Positions 30,862 through 35,730 of a DNA stretch of 35,730 nucleotides are shown here, piece after piece. The DNA is taken from the NCBI RefSeq assembly GCF_900107795.1, contig NZ_FNRL01000041.1, positions 1 through 35,730 on the forward strand, written 5' to 3'. Every line of letters begins with the position of its first letter. The stretch's first letter is position 1. A program made the translations under genes and the position numbers. Source of the DNA: Chitinophaga terrae (ex Kim and Jung 2007) (GTDB lineage Bacteria > Bacteroidota > Bacteroidia > Chitinophagales > Chitinophagaceae). The notes below the pieces were generated by a model. The model worked only from the letters and a program-made list of their open reading frames with translations, was not told where the DNA came from and did not search any database.

Positions 30862-33800
30862 ATGTTGCGATTCTTTTCGATGGTGGGGATGTTGCTAATC
30901 CTAAGCATATTCTCGTTTGCCCAAGTTCAATTGACAGGTAAGGTTACAGATGCGAAAGACGGCTCTGCTTTACCTGGAGTAACTGTGAAGGTAAAAAACT
31001 CCAATGTAGGAACAATTACAGATGCTACAGGAACCTATCACCTATCAGTACCCTCAAAAGCTACCACTATAGTTTTTAGCTTTATAGGATTCGCTGACCA
31101 GGAGGTAGCCATAGCCGGACAATCTACTATTAACGCTGCTTTACAATCCGGTAATAAGGATCTGTCTGAAGTGATCGTTGTGGGTTATGGTACCCTTGCC
31201 AAGAGGGATTTAACAGGTTCGGTAACTAAAATTTCTGCTAAAGAAATCGAAAACCAGCCAATTTCAACATTTGAAACTGCTTTACAGGGTAAAGCTCCCG
31301 GTGTGGTGATCGAATCCGGTAGCGGTAAAGTTGGCCAGGCTATGAAGATCCGTATTCGCGGTACTTCTTCTATTTCCGCAGAAAGCCAGCCTTTATATGT
31401 AGTAGATGGGGTACCTATCGTATCTGCCCCTCAGGGCGATGTGAACAACGACCCTACAAACCCGCTCGCCGATATTAATCCTAACGATATTGAGTCAGTG
31501 GAAGTACTGAAAGACGCTTCTGCCTCCGCGATCTATGGAGCGAGAGCTGCTAACGGTGTTGTACTGATCACTACTAAAAGAGGTAAAGGCAACGACAAGA
31601 CCAATGTTGATTTAAATCTCAGCACTGGTTGGGCAAAGCCTACTAAACTGAGAGGATTTCTGGATGCCAAAGAGTATGTTGAATTAGTACTCGAAGCAGC
31701 ATCAAACGATGGTAAATATGCTTTTGCTCATCAGGATCCGGCGAATCCCCGTTGGACAACTGAACAGCAGGCCATTGACTATTACCAGAATCGTATGAAA
31801 AACAACCTGAAATCCCTTTCAGGTGGTAATGACGATTGGCAGACATATAAAACCAATACCAACTGGGAAAAACTGGCCTATCGCGATCAGGCCCATACTA
31901 ACCAGGCAGATCTGTCAATCTCTGGCGGTAACGCTAAAACGAGGTTTTATGCTTCAGGAACTTACTCTGACCAAGAAGCGATCGTGATAGTGAACCGTTT
32001 TAAAAGATATGGAGGTCGCTTAAACCTTGAACATACCGCCAATGAAAAATTGTCTTTCGGTCTGAACCTTGGTGTTAGCCGTACAGAGCTGACCAGGGTT
32101 TCAACAGATAACGCTTTTTCTACTCCAGGTCAGATGGTGGCGCAACCGCCTATCACCAAGCCTTACGATGCAAACGGTGAGCCTGTCTACAAACCATTAT
32201 ACTATAATGCTTTAGTAGAAGCTAAATATGCAAAAGACCTTCAGGTAACTTTCCGTACTATCGGTAACGCCTATCTGAACTACAACTTTATACCTTCTTT
32301 ATCTTTCCGTTCAGAAATAGGTGCTGATATTTACAACCTGACTGATGAGTCCTTCTTGGGTAAAGAAACTCAGGATGCCCGTGGTATCGGTAAAGGTTCT
32401 TCCATTTTTGATCAGAATGCTACTATCAACACCAACAACTATTTTACCTTTAATCCGCAACTGGGTACTGATCACAGCCTGTCACTGGTTGCCGGTATGA
32501 GTTACCTGCAAAACAGGTATAATGGTAACTGGGTAACGGGTGAAGATTATCCAACCAACGCTATAAAAAATGTTAGCGGTGCCGTAAATATTACAGGTGG
32601 TTCTTCCAACGTACAGGATTATGCATTCCTTTCTTATTTCTTCCGTGCTAATTACAATTATAAAAAGAAATATATAGCCTCCTTTAGCTTACGTTCTGAT
32701 GGATCTTCACGTTTCGGTCCGGATAAAAGATACGGCCTGTTTCCTGCCGGATCATTGGGTTGGGTACTGTCTGAAGAGGATTTCCTGAAAGACAGCAAAT
32801 GGGTTAATTACCTGAAACTCCGCGCAAGCTATGGTCTTACAGGTAACGCCGAAATTGGCAATAATAAATATCTGACCTTGTTACAGGTAAATAACTATCC
32901 TGGTTTGCCTGGTTTAAATGCTTTCCAGTTAGGAGATCCACGCTTACATTGGGAAAATACTTCACAAGTTGACGTAGGCCTTGAGTTTGGATTTTTTGAT
33001 AACCGGTTAAGTGGTGAAGTTGATTACTATAATAAACAAACCACTGATCTGTTGCTGAGAGCTAACCAGCCATTGACTTCAGGATACCCTTATCTCTATA
33101 CCAATGTTGGTAAAATGGAGAACAAGGGAGTTGAGATCATGCTGAGTTCAAAAAATATTGTAGGCAAAGATTTCAACTGGAGTACTACATTGAATTTGGC
33201 TTATAACAAAAACAAAGTTAAAGAGATCAATGGCCAGGTAGTGGAAAGCAGCGACAGGTTACAGCGTGCTGTTGAAGGCCAGCCGATCGGCGTGTTCTAT
33301 ATGCCAAAATATGCGGGTGTAGATCCTGACAATGGCGATGAGCTTTTCTATGATGCATCAGGAAAGAAAACCAACGATTATACACAGGCGGAATACCAGG
33401 TGGTTGGTAAATCAAACCCTGACTGGACAGGCGGTTTAACCAATACCTTTACTTATAAAGGATTTGATCTGAACATATTCTTCTCTTTTGTTGAAGGAAA
33501 TAACATTTACAACCTTGCAGGTCAATACCAATCAATTGGTTTTGCAAACGGATTGGATAACCAAACCAAGGATCAGTTGAACAGGTGGCAGAAGAAAGGA
33601 GACATTACAGATGTTCCAAGGGTAGCTTATTACACCGGTGAAGCTCATGCTCCTTCTTCAAGATGGTTGTACGACGGTTCTTATATTCGTCTTAAAAACG
33701 TAACGCTTGGCTATAGCATACCTAAATCAGTGCTTTCACATATTAAGTTAAATGGTTTGAGAGTATATGTTGCAGGTTATAACCTGTGGACAAAGACCAA

Positions 33801-33918
33801 GTATATCAGCGATCCTGAAGTAAATACTTATACTCAGGGTAACATTGGTGGAGGTGTAGACTTCTATACTGTTCCTCAGGCAAAAACAATTACTGTAGGT
33901 CTTAATGTGAAGTTCTAG
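30862..33918 (+). CDS. SusC/RagA-family TonB-linked outer-membrane transporter
   Basis: 1018 residues. Signal peptide (1-20), a carboxypeptidase-regulatory-like beta-sandwich (about 22-95: L-T-G-K-V-T-D...L-P-G-V-T-V-K-V-K), TonB-box region D-L-S-E-V-I-V-V-G-Y-G, plug domain with K-I-R-I-R-G-T-S-S, V-D-G-V-P-I and A-S-A-S-A-I-Y-G-A-R-A-A-N-G-V-V-L-I-T-T-K, then a large barrel ending in L-N-V-K-F. It imports large nutrients, usually oligosaccharides or peptides, across the outer membrane using TonB energy, with the SusD partner acting as a lid. No STN domain is present, so sensing through an anti-sigma factor is not expected. susD follows 47 bases later. Confidence 0.96.
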   Translation: MLRFFSMVGMLLILSIFSFAQVQLTGKVTDAKDGSALPGVTVKVKNSNVGTITDATGTYHLSVPSKATTIVFSFIGFADQEVAIAGQSTINAALQSGNKDLSEVIVVGYGTLAKRDLTGSVTKISAKEIENQPISTFETALQGKAPGVVIESGSGKVGQAMKIRIRGTSSISAESQPLYVVDGVPIVSAPQGDVNNDPTNPLADINPNDIESVEVLKDASASAIYGARAANGVVLITTKRGKGNDKTNVDLNLSTGWAKPTKLRGFLDAKEYVELVLEAASNDGKYAFAHQDPANPRWTTEQQAIDYYQNRMKNNLKSLSGGNDDWQTYKTNTNWEKLAYRDQAHTNQADLSISGGNAKTRFYASGTYSDQEAIVIVNRFKRYGGRLNLEHTANEKLSFGLNLGVSRTELTRVSTDNAFSTPGQMVAQPPITKPYDANGEPVYKPLYYNALVEAKYAKDLQVTFRTIGNAYLNYNFIPSLSFRSEIGADIYNLTDESFLGKETQDARGIGKGSSIFDQNATINTNNYFTFNPQLGTDHSLSLVAGMSYLQNRYNGNWVTGEDYPTNAIKNVSGAVNITGGSSNVQDYAFLSYFFRANYNYKKKYIASFSLRSDGSSRFGPDKRYGLFPAGSLGWVLSEEDFLKDSKWVNYLKLRASYGLTGNAEIGNNKYLTLLQVNNYPGLPGLNAFQLGDPRLHWENTSQVDVGLEFGFFDNRLSGEVDYYNKQTTDLLLRANQPLTSGYPYLYTNVGKMENKGVEIMLSSKNIVGKDFNWSTTLNLAYNKNKVKEINGQVVESSDRLQRAVEGQPIGVFYMPKYAGVDPDNGDELFYDASGKKTNDYTQAEYQVVGKSNPDWTGGLTNTFTYKGFDLNIFFSFVEGNNIYNLAGQYQSIGFANGLDNQTKDQLNRWQKKGDITDVPRVAYYTGEAHAPSSRWLYDGSYIRLKNVTLGYSIPKSVLSHIKLNGLRVYVAGYNLWTKTKYISDPEVNTYTQGNIGGGVDFYTVPQAKTITVGLNVKF

Positions 33919-33965
33919 ACTTTGCTTTAGTTTTTATTTGATCGCATTATCAAAAGCTATTCGAA

Positions 33966-35342
33966 ATGAAATACGGAATAAAATATATCGGAGGTCTGTT
34001 GCTTGGTGCTACCATGTTGATTACGACCTCGTGTAACAAAAAACTGGACGTACTCCCAGGTACTCAGGTACCGACCGACCAGATCAAGAACGAAAATGAC
34101 ATCCAGGCTATCTTGTTTGGAGGCTATAAATCACTTCAGAACTATGACGGATTTGGAGAAAGGTTCCTGTTTGTTACAGATCTTTATACTAATAACAACG
34201 TGATTTATACTGGAACCTTCCAGAACTATGCAGATGTTTATAGCCAAACTGTGGCTGAAAACAGCACCATCGCTAGCGGTATGTGGGGTAATGCTTATGA
34301 AGGAATCAATGGAATGAACCTTGTATTAAGTCGCCTCGACCTGGTAAGTGACGCCAATAAAAAAGCAATAGAAGGCGAAGCTAAATTCATAAGGTCAGTA
34401 TTCCTTTTTGAATTGGCGGGTATTTACGGGTTACCATATTCCAATGGTAATGTAACTACTAACCTCGCCGTACCTATCATGACCAAACCGGTTCTCTCAG
34501 GTGATGATCTTGGAGAAAGTAAAAAGCCAAGGGCGACAGTGGACGAGCTGTACAAACAGGTGATTGCTGATCTTAAGTTTGCCGCAGATAACCTGCCAGA
34601 AAGTTATGATACAAAGAAGGATATGGCAAGGGCTAATAAGTATGCTGCTCATGCATTTTTATCAAGGGTTTACCTGTCAATGGGAGATTACAAAAATGCT
34701 GCTGAAGAAGCCAATACTGTAATTGAATCAGGAGCTTATGCATTGGTGCCGGATTGGGCTAATGAATTTAACAATACTACTTTCTCTACTGAAGATATCT
34801 TTGCTATTCTTCAAACCAGCCAAAGCAACGCAGGAACCAGTAACAATGGCCTGGTTACTTTTTATAGCTTTGATCAAAGAGGAGAGGTATTGGTAGATCC
34901 TGCGTTCGTAGAGCTGTATGGGGATGGCGATAAGCGTAAAAGCTTTTACACAGTTCTGGATCCCGAAACCATGACCTCTAATAAGTGGAGAGACTTCTAT
35001 GGCACTATCCCGGTTATCAGACTGGCAGAAATGTACCTGACTCGTGCGGAAGCCAATTTAAGGGGAGGCACAACTATTGGTGATACTCCGCTAAATGATG
35101 TGAATACTGTAAGAACAAGATCGAAAGCGGCTCCACTTACTACTGTAACTGCAGACGATGTGGTAAATGAAAGGAGGCTTGAATTATGTTTTGAAGGTGA
35201 TGACTATTGGACAAACAAACGTCTGAAATTAAATTTAGGCCAGCTTGCCTATAATGCAGATAAGGCTGTTTTTCCAATTCCTTTGCGTGAACTGCAGGTT
35301 AATCCTTTGCTGAAGCAGAATAAAGGATATAGAGAAAAATAA
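33966..35342 (+). CDS. SusD/RagB-family nutrient-binding outer-membrane lipoprotein
   Basis: 458 residues. A lipoprotein signal ends in L-I-T-T-S-C (C23). The SusD-like N-terminal helices (A-I-L-F-G-G-Y-K-S-L, then W-G-N-A-Y-E-G-I-N-G-M-N) hold tetratricopeptide-type repeats, and the C-terminal SusD/RagB part has I-P-V-I-R-L-A-E-M-Y-L-T-R-A-E-A and R-R-L-E-L-C-F-E-G-D-D-Y. It captures ligand at the cell surface above the SusC pore. At 458 residues it is on the short side, and the usual ligand-binding loops appear trimmed. No glycoside hydrolase or peptidase gene follows within the window, so the ligand is unknown. Confidence 0.95.
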   Translation: MKYGIKYIGGLLLGATMLITTSCNKKLDVLPGTQVPTDQIKNENDIQAILFGGYKSLQNYDGFGERFLFVTDLYTNNNVIYTGTFQNYADVYSQTVAENSTIASGMWGNAYEGINGMNLVLSRLDLVSDANKKAIEGEAKFIRSVFLFELAGIYGLPYSNGNVTTNLAVPIMTKPVLSGDDLGESKKPRATVDELYKQVIADLKFAADNLPESYDTKKDMARANKYAAHAFLSRVYLSMGDYKNAAEEANTVIESGAYALVPDWANEFNNTTFSTEDIFAILQTSQSNAGTSNNGLVTFYSFDQRGEVLVDPAFVELYGDGDKRKSFYTVLDPETMTSNKWRDFYGTIPVIRLAEMYLTRAEANLRGGTTIGDTPLNDVNTVRTRSKAAPLTTVTADDVVNERRLELCFEGDDYWTNKRLKLNLGQLAYNADKAVFPIPLRELQVNPLLKQNKGYREK

Positions 35343-35355
35343 TAATATGATATCG

Positions 35356-35391
35356 AAAAAGGGCTGCCTCATACAGGGGCAGCCTTTTTTT
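35356..35391 (+). terminator. Intrinsic terminator of the susCD operon, interrupted by an intron
   Basis: A-run, GGGCTGCC, loop, GGCAGCC and T-run form a strong stem 14 bases after the susD stop. The group II intron begins within a few bases of the T-tract. Confidence 0.9.
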
Positions 35392-35393
35392 AT

Positions 35394-35730
35394 GTGTGCC
35401 AGGCATGTGTTATATCTCTAGGGTGCAAGTCCCGAATGCGCTTTGTAGTAGGAAGCATTAGCCAATAGCAAGGGTGTCCACTGTAAAGTGGAATCTGAAG
35501 GAAGCTGGCGGCAAACATCCGGGCCGACGAACAGAAACTGTATACAAGGCGGGGTTACAAGGGTGATGTTGCATAAGAAACAAAAACCCGATACTACACA
35601 GATTGTAACAACGTAAATGCAGCGGCTACATGGATGGAAAGCGATAACACTTACCCTGGGAGGCCCTGTTTTTTTTTACAGGGAGTCAGCCGAGGTCATA
35701 GTAGGCAGGGAAACGAGCCATCTCCCGAAG
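35394..35730 (+). mobile_element. Group II intron, 5' ribozyme part (cut by window edge)
   Basis: The sequence starts GTGTGCC, fitting the group II 5' consensus GUGYG. Domain I landmarks I recognise from bacterial introns with LtrA-type proteins follow: TCTAGGGTGCAAGTCCC, GCAAGGGTGTCC, GGAAGCTGGCGGCAAAC, GACGAACAGAAACTGTATAC and, near the edge, GTCAGCCGAGGTCATAGTAG, which in relatives leads into the reverse transcriptase/maturase gene. That gene and the 3' end are beyond the window. A candidate EBS1, ATAAGA at 35573-35578, pairs with the six bases just before the intron (TTTTAT) with one G-U pair, which supports the 5' boundary. The intron is on the plus strand, in line with susCD. Subclass (CL or IIC) is not certain. 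Confidence 0.8.

Noticed and set aside
1..35730. tRNA or rRNA genes, prophage or integrase genes
   Set aside because: I looked through the intergenic regions on both strands and saw no cloverleaf-type sequence, rRNA motif or integrase.

Overview
The window looks like chromosome from a Bacteroidota bacterium, most likely family Chitinophagaceae (Chitinophaga or a relative). Reasons: a SusC/SusD outer-membrane pair, -7 boxes of the Bacteroidota form TAnnTTTG instead of sigma70 promoters, a cluster of PorT-type beta-barrel genes, a RicT (PSP1) protein next to the DNA polymerase III delta' subunit, and an lptB-GH3-fabG operon. Genus is inference; there is no rRNA gene in the window to anchor it.

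Layout. 1-606: 3' end of an ISL3-type transposase abutting a truncated IPT/TIG-domain fragment. 650-3814 (minus): a DUF4377 plus triple-META stress-type protein, a stand-alone SIR2-like protein and an AlkB-type dioxygenase. 3922-6478 (minus): an M28/glutaminyl-cyclase-like lipoprotein and cysS. 6636-12239 (minus): two tandem membrane-anchored endonuclease/exonuclease/phosphatase (EEP) paralogs, two rhomboids (one lacking all recognisable catalytic residues) and rlmD. 12357-16210 (plus): a secreted TlpA-like thioredoxin-fold protein and three outer-membrane beta-barrel proteins, followed by terminators. 16504-17457 (minus): metF. 17627-20712 (plus): lptB, GH3-family gene, fabG. 20720-20931: a large nested inverted repeat between convergent genes. 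20932-21816 (minus): SMP-30-like secreted protein. 21947-22999 (plus): nucleoid-associated protein of the NdpA family. 23218-29331 (minus): ricT, holB, a lipoprotein, glutathione peroxidase, comF, radA. 29880-30569 (plus): a membrane zinc peptidase. 30862-35342 (plus): susC and susD. 35394-35730: the 5' end of a group II intron, cut by the window edge.

Most of the window is core housekeeping: tRNA charging, rRNA methylation, folate/methionine metabolism, LPS export, fatty-acid synthesis, replication and repair. The accessory parts are the IS scar at the left edge, the SIR2 gene, the inverted-repeat element, the SusCD pair and the intron at the right edge. The points most worth a second look are the pseudo-rhomboid beside an intact one, the nested 50-bp-arm inverted repeat, the intron sitting in the T-tract of the susCD terminator with a matching EBS1/IBS1 pair, the stand-alone SIR2 protein, and a repeated promoter arrangement that predicts leaderless mRNAs.
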